From: Prosopocoilus inquinatus
Lineage: Eukaryota > Arthropoda > Insecta > Coleoptera > Lucanidae
Direction: 5' to 3'
Assembly (NCBI GenBank): GCA_036172665.1
Contig: CM069878.1
Location: forward strand, 22,495,501 to 22,559,500
DNA length: 64,000 nucleotides
The stretch's first letter is position 1. Every line of letters begins with the position of its first letter. The position numbers and the translations under genes were made by a program. Below the pieces are notes generated by a model. The model was not told the origin of the DNA. It worked only from the letters and a program-made list of their open reading frames with translations, and did not search any database. Of the stretch, positions 45,615-55,907 are shown piece by piece.

Positions 45615-45701
45615 GATATAAAACTTATTGTGGGTGGAGGTTAATTACAATTGTCTCTTAAACCACAGTCTCCTTTACTATTTTAGTTCGTTACGTGTTA
45701 A

Positions 45702-46037
45702 TTATTCCTAACTCTTTCTGCATTTATTTCTAAAGTTCTAAATGCTTTCTGGTGTCTTTAATTTTATTTTCCATTTCGTTGTAAAATTATTTTTAGTTTT
45801 TTTCTTATGATTTTCATTTTATTTGCTTTGAACAAGAATTTTCCATTTCATTGTAAAATTCTTAGGTTTTTCCTTTTGATTTTCATTTTTATTTTGTTTT
45901 ACACAAGTTATTTAAGCTTACAAAAAATTTAAAAAATAACCTTAATTTATTACATTGTTCATCTACAACCTAAATTTCGACCATGATTTGCTTACATTTT
46001 ACAGCATGTAAAAGTTAAAGATAATGTACAGTTTGTA
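45702..46037. other. Anonymous AT-rich DNA
   Basis: A short tandem echo (TTTTCCATTTCRTTGTAAAATT at about 45,769 and 45,840, about 70 bp apart) and nothing else. Confidence 0.4.
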
Positions 46038-46392
46038 CAGGGTATCCCAAACCTCTGGAAAAATTGACAATTTGGTAGACGATCAAACATGACCCATTTT
46101 TTGCACAAAATTAAAAATAACTCGGTAAAAGTACTAAAAATAAGTAAGTATAATGTCATATCATTTTTATCGTCTCTTCAAGATCTAACCGAAACTGCAA
46201 TAAAATATATAGCGTTCTATTTAAAAAATAATACGTTGGGTTTGTAACTTATTAAATGAACAACTTGCGTATTTGAAAATAATTTTATATTATGCGTAAT
46301 GAAAACTTACACTACTTTTGTTAAGACTTTTTCTTGGGAAAATGAATTTAAAGAGGCATTTTTGGACTTCTCCAGAAGTTTGGGACGCCCTG
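46038..46392. mobile_element. TA-flanked MITE, 355 bp
   Basis: TA on both sides (46036-46037, 46393-46394). Ends CAGGGTATCCCAAACCTCTG and, inverted, CAGGGCGTCCCAAACTTCTG. The CAGGGYRTCCCAAA end is typical of Tc1/mariner-derived MITEs in insects. Non-coding. Confidence 0.8.
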
Positions 46393-46739
46393 TATATTTC
46401 TATGGGCCAAATTCATAAACGTTCTTTAGTCTTTATCATTCATTAAAATTACTATGGTTACACATTGATGGCTTAGTTGCAATACAGCGTAACATCAAAA
46501 TTCGCAATTTTTCGGTTTTTCTCGTTTTGAGATCACTGGAACAACTTACACCATACTATAATACCGCGTAACATCTGATCAATAAGAATCGTTCGTGTTA
46601 AATATATGTAATATCGCTCATCATCTTATGTGTTCTGTTGAAGTGAATATCGCATATCATCTATTGCATCATTTTCATTAAAACATCTTCAACTGTTAGG
46701 CTGCTTGGTTGCTGGGCTGATCTCAACGACCAAATACGA

Positions 46740-48455
46740 ACTCAGATACGAACGCTCAGGTAAATGTTTTATGTCATAAAAGAGATGAAGATCCTGGTTA
46801 TTTACAAAACAATTCGGAATCCGATTTTTCAGAAGGTTCGGAAGAATTTCTTCACAATGCGAAGCACGATGAATTTGAAATATCAAAAGAAACCAGGAGA
46901 GAAATAGAAGTAGAGAAGTCGGAGAAAACCTAATGAGGCTGAGTGGAATAGAAATAAATCAAAGTTGGAAAGAATAAAAGGTGAAGTTTATCTTGAATTC
47001 ACCAGAACAAAAAAGGTTTTCACAATAAAATGCCAGAGCATAGAATACCTGGAACACCTTGTACATCACAAAAATGTATCAAATACAAGAACCGGTGTTG
47101 CAACAAAGAATAGATATCTCCGAGAAGTTTTGGAAAACATTGATTTGGGACCAGAAGAAAATCTATGTGATCAGTTTGATGAAGAAAAAATACGTTGGTA
47201 GGAAATTCGTTTCTGGTGAATCGAGAAGAGCTTTCACTTAATTACTATTTTTTTACGGATTGACAATGAAATTAAACAAATTTGTAAGAAGATGTTTTTA
47301 TCCCTCTTGGAAATAAAAGATCATGTCAGTTGATGCTCTGCAAGCAGTCATGGTATGGATTCGTCTAAAGAAACAATCAATGCCAGTTGTAAAAAGGACC
47401 GTCCAGACTATTGTCGAAAAGACACCAAGAAGTTGTACCTGCACATCAAAAGCCTAACTCTATGGGCTATATAAGACAACTTGTGAAGAAAAAAAATAAG
47501 ACAGCTCTCAGTAATTGCGTCTTTTTTCAAATGTTTGAAGAAATGAATATGGTACTGTTTAGCCCCAAGGACGATCAGTGTAACATTTGTGTTGGACATA
47601 AAGTTGGCAACGTTGGCGAAAATGAGTACCAATCTCACATAAAGCTGAAAGATCAAGCTCGATTCCAAAAAGAAAACGTTAAACAAAAAGCTATCGCTGG
47701 TGAGCTCCACGTTTTTATTATGGATGTACAAGCTGCCAACAAATTCTACTTCAAAGAAAGCTGAAGATGCACAATTTCACTATTTATAATCTAGCTACCC
47801 AACAATGCAACAATTATTGGTGGAACGAATCAGAAGCAGACTTGATATCTTCAGTCTTCACATCTATAATCATTACTCATTTGGAGAAATACTGTACAGA
47901 TAATCGTGATTATTATCATTTGGAGCGACGGCTGTCCATATCAAAACAGGAATTCTATACTTGCTAACACCTTGTTGAATTACGCAGTAAGAAATAGAAT
48001 TACAATTACACATAAATACTTGGAACCGGATCATACTCAAATGAAGTGTGACTCTGTTCATAGCTTGATAGAACGTAAACTCAAAAATAGTTTTGTCCTG
48101 CGACTACGTAAACATAACCAAAGAGGCAAGAGCCAAACCTTTTCAATATGATGTACAATACTTGGATCACACCTTTTCCCAAAACTACGATAACCAAACC
48201 ATCATGACTTACAAAATTATTCGACCTGGTCGGGTACCACACGACCCAACTGTAACTAATATTCGTATCTTAACCTACGAGACCACTGGACAAATAAAGC
48301 ACACACTCAACTTTGACGAAGAGCTTCAAGATTTGCCCCAAAGACTTAAAGTTATAAACCGGAGGATGGAAGCTGACCAACTTTACAAAGGCAGGATTAA
48401 AGTATCGAAGCAAAAGTATGATCATCTCCAGGATATAATATTGTTACGTTTCTAG
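46740..48455 (+). pseudogene. Transposase-like gene (DUF7869-type, tentative), interrupted
   Basis: A frameshifted gene of a family common in arthropod genomes. Plus-strand blocks in order: an acidic start (46,820-46,920), a basic C-terminal-of-N-domain region (46,965-47,240), an F-F-x-P-K-D-D-Q-C-x-x-C block (47,560-47,595), F-I-M-D-V-Q-A-A (47,714-47,738), W-S-D-G-C-x-Y-Q-N-R-N (47,920-47,952), K-C-D-S-V-H-S-L-I-E-R (48,045-48,075), and Y-L-D-H-T-F with G-x-x-x-D-P-T-V-x-x-I-R (48,157-48,275). The Asp, Asp and Glu of the last-named blocks would suit an RNase H-like catalytic triad. At least four frameshifts or stops. The family name is from memory and unverified. Confidence 0.55.
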
Positions 48456-48590
48456 GGTTTAAATTAATTTATTTAAACGAATAAAACACTCAGTAACAAA
48501 CTTAACCGTAATTTAATAATGCTTACAATCTAATTTATTTGCAACAATTTATTTACACACTAAATCCAACTTCGACGATAGCTAATAGAG
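48442..48590 (-). repeat. Partial LTR, left end of the rearranged element
   Basis: The minus-oriented 3' half of the LTR (TGTTACGTTTCTAGGG... in plus reading), aligned to 49,439-49,565 with a 25-bp indel. It stops abruptly at GCTAAT and is followed by plus-oriented coding sequence. Confidence 0.75.
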
Positions 48591-48885
48591 AACCACCGGA
48601 TGAAGTTAGCCATCCCCAAAGTAGGCTGCGGATTGGACGGACTAGACTGGAGAGTAATTCGAAGCATGCTGGAAGTCATCTTCCACAGAACGGGAATTGA
48701 AGTCCTAGTCTGCAGCCACCACCCACAGGTAATAGTCAGCAACAGCAAAACCGTGGACTGCTACTTCTTCCAGACGGGAAGTTGCAAGAATGGGCCAGCA
48801 TGTAGATTCCGACAACCTCCTTCAAGACTATCACCAGGAACATTTCGAGACGAAACGTTTTTAAGAAGGGGGCAGTGTGGCGCGC
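48591..48885 (+). pseudogene. Macro-domain and CCCH-finger end of the gypsy-like pol
   Basis: Plus strand, open from about 48,591. L-A-I-P-K-V-G-C-G-L-D-G-L-D-W then V-x-x-M-L-E-V-I-F-x-x-T-G-I-E-V is the C-terminal half of an ADP-ribose-binding macro domain of the OARD1/Poa1 type. About 17 residues later C-x7-C-x5-C-x3-Q looks like a CCCH finger whose last ligand His is Gln. The frame continues through the polypurine tract into the LTR, so its real end is unclear. Macro domains fused to retroelement polyproteins are known from insects. N-terminal parts of pol are absent. Confidence 0.6.
48873..48885 (+). other. Polypurine tract
   Basis: AAGAAGGGGGCAG lies directly before TGTGGCGCGCC, the start of a plus-oriented LTR. 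This is the expected plus-strand primer site and confirms the orientation of the 3' part. Confidence 0.7.
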
Positions 48886-49107
48886 CACCCAGTTCACTAC
48901 GTCAAACTGAAGGCGTCAAGAAGTCGGTTCGTTATGCGTCATTGGCTGCCACGCCACCGGGGGCCTATACCGAACAAACTAGACTTTTTCAGCGATGGAA
49001 CAGACCAGAAGGCAGCGTAGAATATAAAATCAGCCGGGGCGGACTCAGGAGTCAGTCGAGTGCTAATTAGCGATCGTCGAAGTTGGATTTAGTGTGTAAA
49101 TAAATTG
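48886..49107 (+). repeat. Partial LTR in plus orientation
   Basis: Starts TGTGGCGCGCCACCC and matches, inverted, 52,434-52,409 plus 49,718-49,490. It leaves the LTR at AAATAAATAAA, where it joins a leader copy through shared CAAATAAA-like sequence. Confidence 0.75.
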
Positions 49108-49126
49108 TTATAAATAAATAAACAAT

Positions 49127-49339
49127 TTAAAGTACATTAAATTTAATCGGATTATTAAATAAGTACAGTATCGGATAGAAAAGGAACGTCTCTGGATCTT
49201 CACCAGCTGTCAACAAATCGCATCGGAGACGCTGTTGAAGTGCACCTTTCAAACCACAGGTTTCTAACTCTCGTTCTTCCAATTCGGTTTTTAATTCGCC
49301 CACTTTTAAGTCTTTCCACAACACTTTTCTCGTAGCCAT
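49127..49339 (-). pseudogene. SAP-domain start of gag
   Basis: A 70-codon frame starting at a Met 82 bases past the primer site. Residues 10-40 (D-L-K-V-G-E-L-K-T-E-L-E-E-R-E-L...G-L-K-G-A-L-Q-Q-R-L) fit the two-helix SAP DNA-binding motif, followed by A-G-E-D-P-E-T-F, a tail seen in gag proteins of some arthropod gypsy elements. The gene breaks after about 57 residues at the palindrome junction; the last residues are leader sequence read backwards. Confidence 0.65.
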
Positions 49340-49420
49340 TGTTTTTTTTTCCGATACTGTACTTATTTAATAATCTGATTAAATTTAATTTACTTTAAAT
49401 TGTTTATTTATTTGCACAAA

Positions 49421-49438
49421 CCCCACACCTGACACCAC
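49421..49438 (-). other. Primer binding site
   Basis: TGGTGTCAGGTGTGGGG on the minus strand, one or two bases past the LTR end. The tRNA was not identified. It places the minus-oriented LTR as a 5' LTR. Confidence 0.5.
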
Positions 49439-49718
49439 TGTTACGTTTCTAGGGTTTAAATTAATTTATTTAAACGAATAAAACACTCAGTAACAAATAG
49501 TAATTTATTTGCAACAATTTACTTACACACTAAATCCAACTTCGACGATCGCTAATTAGAACTCGTCTGACTCCTGAGTCCACCCCGGCCGATTTTATAT
49601 TCTACGCTACCTTCTCGTCTGTTCCATCGCTGTCTAGTTTGTTCGGTATAGGCCCCGGTGGCGTGGCAGCCAATGACGCATAACGAACCGACTTCTTGAC
49701 GCCTTCAGTTTGACGTAG

Positions 49719-52408
49719 CACAGTGGTCCAAAGTTTAATTCTAGCTGGACAAAATTCCAAAATCAGTATGTCTCAGAAAACGATCTTAATGATACAAAAG
49801 TACTTCTTAATGATCATTTCATTAGAAATTGTTATTAAATTTCCCCTTAAGTACTTATCTCTCTACCTGCAGTGGGCAGAAAAGGCCTTTGATGCGACCA
49901 CTGATTTCAGTATTGTAACGGTGGCGTTGCAAACGTTCATTATTTGAATAAACAATAACAGTGTTATTTAAATTCTGTGCCTTGAAAATATTACTTATAG
50001 GTAAGTACTATATTGTCATATAAATTATAACCAATGCAGAACATAGAAAAGAATGCAATTCGAATTTAAATAGAATTACCAAAACTAACACATATTTACT
50101 CAAGCTTACAAAAAATTCTCCGCTATTCTCCGTAGTGCAAATTTAATCAATGTATGAAATACATCTATTGGCATATATCCTAAACAATGTAGCTGCATAT
50201 CTTCGCAACTTTATGATTTATTTAAATTTCAGTAATGGAAGGTGAACTCACGCGTCGAGCATTATTCGAGATCTGGCACAATGAGGAGGATATTGCTAAC
50301 AGAAATAATGTTCTGTATAATTATATTATAAACAATTTGCACTTGGAAGACTGCGATGAGCAAATCACAGTGTGTGTTAAACAAGTTATAGACAGTCTAT
50401 GCGTGCATTTAAAGGATAGATGGCAAAAAAATCATCGTATATTAAAAAATGTTCTATCTAAAAACTCTAACTGGCTTAATTATTAATTAGAATTTCCGGA
50501 TATAGTAATTAATGCCGCTGTTTTAAGAAGACCAGGAACATCATCTCAAGATACCACAACACCGAAAACTAGCAGCACTGTAGGTCGGCCGCGAAAAGCA
50601 TTTGTCGATTCCAGTGATAAGACGAAAAAAAGAAGAGTGGAAACTTTGGTGTCGCAATCAACTTCAGATGAGTTAGTTTACGCGTCACAAATCAGTTTGC
50701 GTTCAAAAGGAAAAAGAGATGCAGCTGAAATTATCAAAGAAATTAGCGCTTCCCCTACGAGAGCCACTAGAATAAAAAGAGCATTCAAATCTCCAGAACT
50801 ATCTGCACCAAACAAGCTCGCTAAAGAAGACGCTTTAGCTTTGTATGTTGACGCGAAATTAACGAAACATCAGTACGTGTTGATTCGTGATCAAACCAAA
50901 AAGCAAAATGCAAATATATTTCCTTCTTATAACAAACTTCTTGCGACAAAAAAAGAATGTTATCCGAATGATATTGTCATTACTGAAATATCAGCAGAAG
51001 TAAAGCTTCAAGCTTTACTTGATCATACGATTCAACGTTTCTCTATGGCAAACAACGACATTTTAGACAATGCAGTGTCCAGATCCGCAAATAATCTAAT
51101 TATGATATTTCAATGGGGTTGTGATGGAGCTTCCGGGCAGAGTTCTTATAAGCAAGCATATACCGAAGAAACAGAAGAATTGCATGATGATTCATCCTTG
51201 TTTGTGGTACCTCTGCAGCTACAATGCGAAGACGAAACTTTATGGCAAAACCCAAGACCGTCTTCAACTCGTTATTGTCGACCAATTAAATTGCTCTTTG
51301 CGAAAGAAACGGCAGAACTTACTCGACAAGAAGTTCGTAAAATTGAAGAACAGATAGCTACTCTTTCACCGACAAAAATTTCTGGTCACTCGAAAGAATT
51401 GGAGGTCACACAGCAATTAACTATGGTAGATGGAAAAATCTGCAGCACTCTTGAACAACAGTCATTTCAAAAATGCTATATATGTGGTGCAACATCAAAA
51501 GAAATGAATAATTTGGAGTATCATATTGCAAGACTGCGACCGACAGATGAAACAACTTTGTCTTTTGGTTTGTCAAGTCTCCATTCGTGGATTAGGTGTT
51601 TTGAGTGTTTGCTGCACATGGCTTAAAAGAAATGGCAAGTTAAACAAGCGGACAAGGAAAGTGTCGAAACACGAAAGAGGATTATTCAAACTAAATTTGG
51701 AAAAGAACTTGGCTTACTAATAGACATTCCGAAACCGGGTTACGGAACGACAAATGATGGTAATACTGCACGTAAATTTTTTTCACATCCAGCATTATCA
51801 GCTTCAATTACTGGTATCAATGAAGAGCTTATTATACGGTTATAACATCAATATTGAAGCTTTTGCAAAATATACTACAGATACAGCGAAATTATATGTA
51901 GATAACTATAACTGGTATTACATGCCAGCAAGTGTTCATAAATTATTTATCCATGGCAAACAAATTATTGAATCAGCATTATTGCCAATCGGATAGCTAT
52001 CGGAAGAAGCTCAAGAAACTCGAAATAAAGATTGCAAAAGATTCCGCGAACACCATACAAGAAAGATATCAAGAAAAACAACCAATGAAGATCTCCTGCA
52101 TATGTTAGTAATTACATCTGATCCACTAAAAACAAGTAAGAGAACAATAAAGCAAAAGCGTCAAGAATCTCTCCCAAACGAAGTTATCTTACTGTTAAAA
52201 AATGCTCCCATTCCAGCGAAGCAGAAACTAGCGTGGACTAAGAAGAAGATACAACTGATGAAATTAGTTCATCATCCAGTGATGAATTATGAAAATTGTT
52301 AATATTAAACGCAATTTAATTACGTTCTAAATAACATCTCATTTAAAATGTTACAATTTTGTAAATTATTAATTTTGTCCAGCTAGATTCACAAGTTGGA
52401 CCACTGTG
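49719..52408 (+). mobile_element. Transib DNA transposon, 2,690 bp
   Basis: Ends CACAGTGGTCC and GGACCACTGTG, with further inner inverted blocks (TCTAGCTGGACAAAATT). The perfect 5-bp duplication CGTAG lies at 49714-49718 and 52409-52413. Transib ends with this heptamer and GC-rich 5-bp duplications are known, and the heptamer equals the V(D)J signal heptamer. The single transposase gene occupies 50,235-52,302. Confidence 0.95.
50235..52302 (+). pseudogene. Transib (RAG1-related) transposase, broken frame
   Basis: About 689 codons, full length for the family. Catalytic residues all survive: Asp in W-G-C-D-G (51123-51125), Asp in T-M-V-D-G (51429-51431), Glu in S-E-E-A-Q-E-T-R-N (52015-52017). 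Zinc ligands corresponding to the RAG1 site are also present: C-Y-I-C (51474-51485) and H-K-L-F-I-H (51937-51954). Breaks: TAA at 50484, TAA near 51,625 with a small deletion, a +1 frame change near 51,844, and TAG at 51994 that looks like a Gln codon after C-to-T. The N-terminal 80 residues are acidic. It would cut and paste the element in the nucleus; this copy cannot encode a full enzyme without suppressing the breaks. Confidence 0.93.
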
Positions 52409-52438
52409 CGTAGTGAACTGGGTGGCGCGCCACAATAT

Positions 52439-52496
52439 CTACCAATAGAACCACACGATTTCTACGATGACATTCCCCAAGAATAATTTGAATACC
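52439..52496 (+). pseudogene. C-terminal end of the interrupted transposase-like gene
   Basis: Directly beyond the LTR element, L-P-I-E-P-H-D-F-Y-D-D-I-P-Q-E and a stop fit the expected C-terminus of the family whose body ends at 48,440. This shows the LTR element inserted within the last 20 codons. A one-base offset remains at the junction. Confidence 0.5.
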
Positions 52497-53148
52497 TATT
52501 TTACTACTTACCTACTTCCTTTTGAACACTTACCTAATTATTTGTCAATGAAATTTTTTTTTTCCATTTTGAAGTTATCTTGATATAATTGATTCAGTCA
52601 ATTAGTTATAATATGGACCCCTGAGTTTAATAAAATGTGACTTATCATGGGTACTATTTTGTGTCAATACCGCGTATCAACTTTTCCTGGAACTGCGCAA
52701 TGCTGATAAGGAAAAAAAACTGTCAAAAATTCGAATCAAAATACTCTATTCATGTTAAGAGTATTAAAACAAATAAAATTTTCTGTGTTCCAATTTTAAA
52801 CAGTTTATGCATTTTCCTGAAAAACGTTGGTAGACAGTATTGCCATTAAGCTATCGATATGTTGAAAGTATAAAAATATTTATTTTAATGGATAATTAAA
52901 GTTCAACGAACGTTCATGTATTCGCCCTTTAAGTATTTAACTAAACATCCAAGAGTTTCAGATTTGTCAGTAAAGTTCCTGTAAGTACAGAAGTCTGTTG
53001 TAGGTAAGATTAATTCCTTTTGATTTAGTTCACGTTCACACAAACATCAGGGTATTTCGATTGTTTACAAGGCTACAATTTTTCCATAATAATTTTTTGA
53101 CAAAACTAAGCCAGCATTTGTTTACAGCAAATTTACATTTTATATTTA
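52497..53148. other. Anonymous AT-rich DNA
   Basis: No gene or repeat recognised. Confidence 0.45.
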
Positions 53149-53276
53149 GGGCCGGTATTTTCATCTCTCAGCATCTTAAATCGTTGAGTTATTCCTATAG
53201 TTACAATTATAGAGACAATTGTTTCTATGGGAATTAATCAACGGGTAAAGTTAATCAAATATGAAAAGACTGGGCC
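53149..53276. mobile_element. Harbinger-type MITE, copy 1 (128 bp)
   Basis: GGGCCGGTATTTTCATCTCT at the left and an inverted GGCCCAGTCTTTTCAT at the right, with TTA on both sides. The whole is nearly palindromic around CTATAGTTACAATTATAGAG. TTA duplication and GG-start ends fit PIF/Harbinger. Confidence 0.65.
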
Positions 53277-53279
53277 TTA

Positions 53280-54873
53280 GTCAATTTAAATGTACTTCAT
53301 AGTTATTTATATGTACGTATTTCTTGAAACAATAAATGTTTAAAATTATGCGTATATTAATTAAAGTCAGTTTGAGTATTTTTGGTAAGTTTAAGTTTCA
53401 TGACACCATATTAATGTCATCTTTTTAGGATTCCTTACGCATTCTATATTTGCCGCCCTAATTAACGAGTCCTGTTTCTAATATCGACCGAAACATGTGC
53501 AGTGAAACACTTTGAACGCACTAACTTAAGGAAACTATAATAAGTTATTGCGGAATGTCGCTCTTGTACGTACATTTAAATAAATTCCAATGTGAGCCGG
53601 TCTCTGTCTGGATGCAACGCGGATTATGTTTCTTGGAAAACAAATAAAAAGTGAGACATTACACACAGATAAGTAACAACTCCATGCATAAATTATTGTA
53701 CCGGTACTGGTCTGTACACTCTCTACTTACGTGTACTGATGTTTTGATAATGCGGAATGTGTTTCGAACGAGAATTGCATCTCGGAACGGGAACATCTTT
53801 AAAGCGGGAATTTTTTGCATCGGAGAATTAATTAAAAGTTTAGGTATTCTCTCTTGTGAGAGTTCGAATTTCTCTTCGGATATTTCAGATGAATATCGAT
53901 GAGGAAAGATGATTTTTCAAATAGGAAATATGAGAACCTAATTATACGAATAAAAGTTTTGAAAATATTTTTCTAAGCACTTACAGACCATTCGATTTTA
54001 TGGCACAGGGTTTTAGGATTCTACTATCTGGTAAAAAAATTTCGACGATTGATTTAAGGACAAACAGGACCACACTTGCCGTTTCTGGTAATTAAGATTT
54101 AACACTCAGCATATAAACTGAAACGATTTACTATTTTTTTTTATTTCTACAACATTTAAGAATAATGAAATACAAAGTGTGATCGTATGTACTGCGTTTT
54201 CTCAATTTCAAGGTACTAATGAAATTTTATCATGCGAAAAGTTGAATTTATTGTAGCTCGCTTTATCCAAGCAGATTTAGACTGCGATGCGGTTAACGTC
54301 TGTCATGTCAACTTTTAATATCAATCCTGAAAGCTCTGCAGACATTTCCTTCAACGTAATAATGAGAATTTATTTGTATTTGTTTTTCATTGACGTTTGT
54401 TCATTTGCACACCTGTTTTCGTTTTTCCGTTTTAATTTCGATTGTTTAACGTGCAAACAAGCGAGTTTTATTAAAATCCAAGGTGTCCTTCGCCAGGATA
54501 ACCGGTGGAAATTCGTCCGTAAAAATAATACTAAATACAATTAGGTTCCGTTATTCAGTCCCTTTTTTTGCGGGGCATATTTTCCGTGGAAAAAATTCAA
54601 TTACTGGAAAGTCATGCTGCCGGGCCTCCTGAAAAAATATTCGCAAAAACAGCCTCGATTCCCAACTTCTCCCAATGATAAACCAATAAAATCTGGATTA
54701 ATACGGTCGATAATTAATCACGGTTTCGGCCTGACATTGATTCATTGTTATCCAAAGTAATGGTGTTTTGATGGAGCCTTTTGCTAAAGTGTGTGCGCAT
54801 CTAACGATTTCTTTAAATGTTTTCTGTTACTGAGGATCGTATAATGCGGAATGATATTTTTAAATAAATTTAC
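53280..54873. other. Anonymous AT-rich DNA
   Basis: Short frames (53651-53902, 54287-54544) without recognisable features. Confidence 0.45.
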
Positions 54874-54876
54874 TTA

Positions 54877-55004
54877 GGCGCAATATTTTCATCTCTCATT
54901 AACTTTAATCGTTGATTTATTTCCGTAGTTACAGTTACAGGGACATTTGTTTCTATAGGAATTAATCGACGGCTAAAGTTAATTAGAGATGAATGGACCG
55001 GGCC
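54877..55004. mobile_element. Harbinger-type MITE, copy 2 (128 bp)
   Basis: Same length and pattern as 53,149-53,276; flanks TTA and TCA. Confidence 0.6.
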
Positions 55005-55009
55005 TCAAT

Positions 55010-55905
55010 TTAATTTTATCCATGTCACATGAATTAACCATATTTAAGTTTAATTAGAGTTAATAAAAATAAAAATATTTCGAGATTTGAAACTTAATCG
55101 CATCACGCATTTGAAATTAAGGTAAAATGAATAAACTAAATATTTGAAAAAAAAACTAAATCTTGTGTGTAAGAAAAAATTAATTAAAAAATTTGCCAAG
55201 GTGATCCAATATTATTGTATCCAGGATGTTTATGAAAAAAAAATAACGATGGTAGAAAAGAAATTGATTCATTGTGGCCTGCGCTAAGCGAAACTGCACG
55301 CTCACTCAACTAAAAGATGAACTTTCTAAAAGCATAAAAATATTTGATAAAAAATTAGCAAGTTAAATTAAATAAAAATGATCTCTCTTGAGGACTAATC
55401 ACAACCATGTTAATTAGACTTATTACAACCATGAAGCCATTAAACACGAAGTCACATTTCTAAACAAGTATCTCTTCTTTTTTGTGCTCGTCTTGAACAT
55501 ATTTAGATTTGTGTGCTTGCAAAAATGCAATACACAGGGTTCGGCAAAGTTCTAAATTTGGTCGTTTATGAAGTTATTTAAGGAGATACTAAAAGTTAAT
55601 CTGCGGCATATGATTAGCAGGGAAACTGCCCACAATTGAAAATTATTTTCAATAATACAGGGTGCTCCGTAAAGTTACTGCGGACCAAAGTTATATCTTT
55701 TTTAATGGAACACCCTGTCTATGATACACTTTTTGAAATGCCCTTACAAAACTTTAAAAAACAATAACTACAACAAACAAGATATTACAAATTATTGGAA
55801 TACAAATCGTTTATACTCAAAGAAAACGATCACCAAACATTCCCATACGGTGCGAACTTTTTGGCGGTCACTGTATAACCGAGGTTAAAAATTAACATTA
55901 AATTA
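55010..55905. other. AT-rich DNA with small transposon ends
   Basis: A 60-bp pair ACAGGGTGCTCC / GGAACACCCTGT lies at about 55,658-55,719. At 55,835-55,873 sits one end of the same terminal family as the MITE at 8,303 (CAGTGACCGCCAAAAAGTTC, inverted); its other end was not found. Confidence 0.5.
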
Positions 55906-55907
55906 TA

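Larger units (their letters stand above)
45415..45701. mobile_element. Mini palindromic Penelope-like insertion with 12-bp duplication
   Basis: The 263-bp insert 45427-45689 is flanked by the perfect 12-bp repeat GTTACGTGTTAA (45415-45426, 45690-45701). Its arms (about 95 bp) each hold a family-2 hammerhead, facing outward. The right end CCACAGTCTCC matches the 3' end of the Penelope-like element at 19,632-19,660 in inverse orientation. There is no RT or endonuclease: it is essentially the two termini of a Penelope-like element joined back to back. Confidence 0.75.
48442..52434. mobile_element. Rearranged gypsy-like LTR element (contains Transib)
   Basis: Bounded by TGTTACGTTTCTAGGG at the left and GGTGGCGCGCCACA at the right, with the 4-bp repeat ATAT outside (48438-48441, 52435-52438). 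Inside: a partial minus-oriented LTR (48442-48590), a plus-oriented pol end plus polypurine tract and partial LTR (48590-49107), a short palindrome of leader sequence around a minus-oriented gag start (49108-49424), and a minus-oriented LTR (49439-52434) split by Transib. Opposite orientations within one insertion suggest self-integration or template switching before insertion. Confidence 0.7.
49439..52434 (-). repeat. 5' LTR of the rearranged element, split by Transib
   Basis: Without the Transib and one CGTAG copy it is about 301 bp, from TGTTACG (49,439) to CGCCACA (52,434) in plus reading. The best-preserved LTR of the three. Confidence 0.75.

Noticed and set aside
48600..49070. 156-codon plus frame as a single gene
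   Set aside because: Only the first roughly 95 codons are pol-derived; the rest is polypurine tract and LTR read through.
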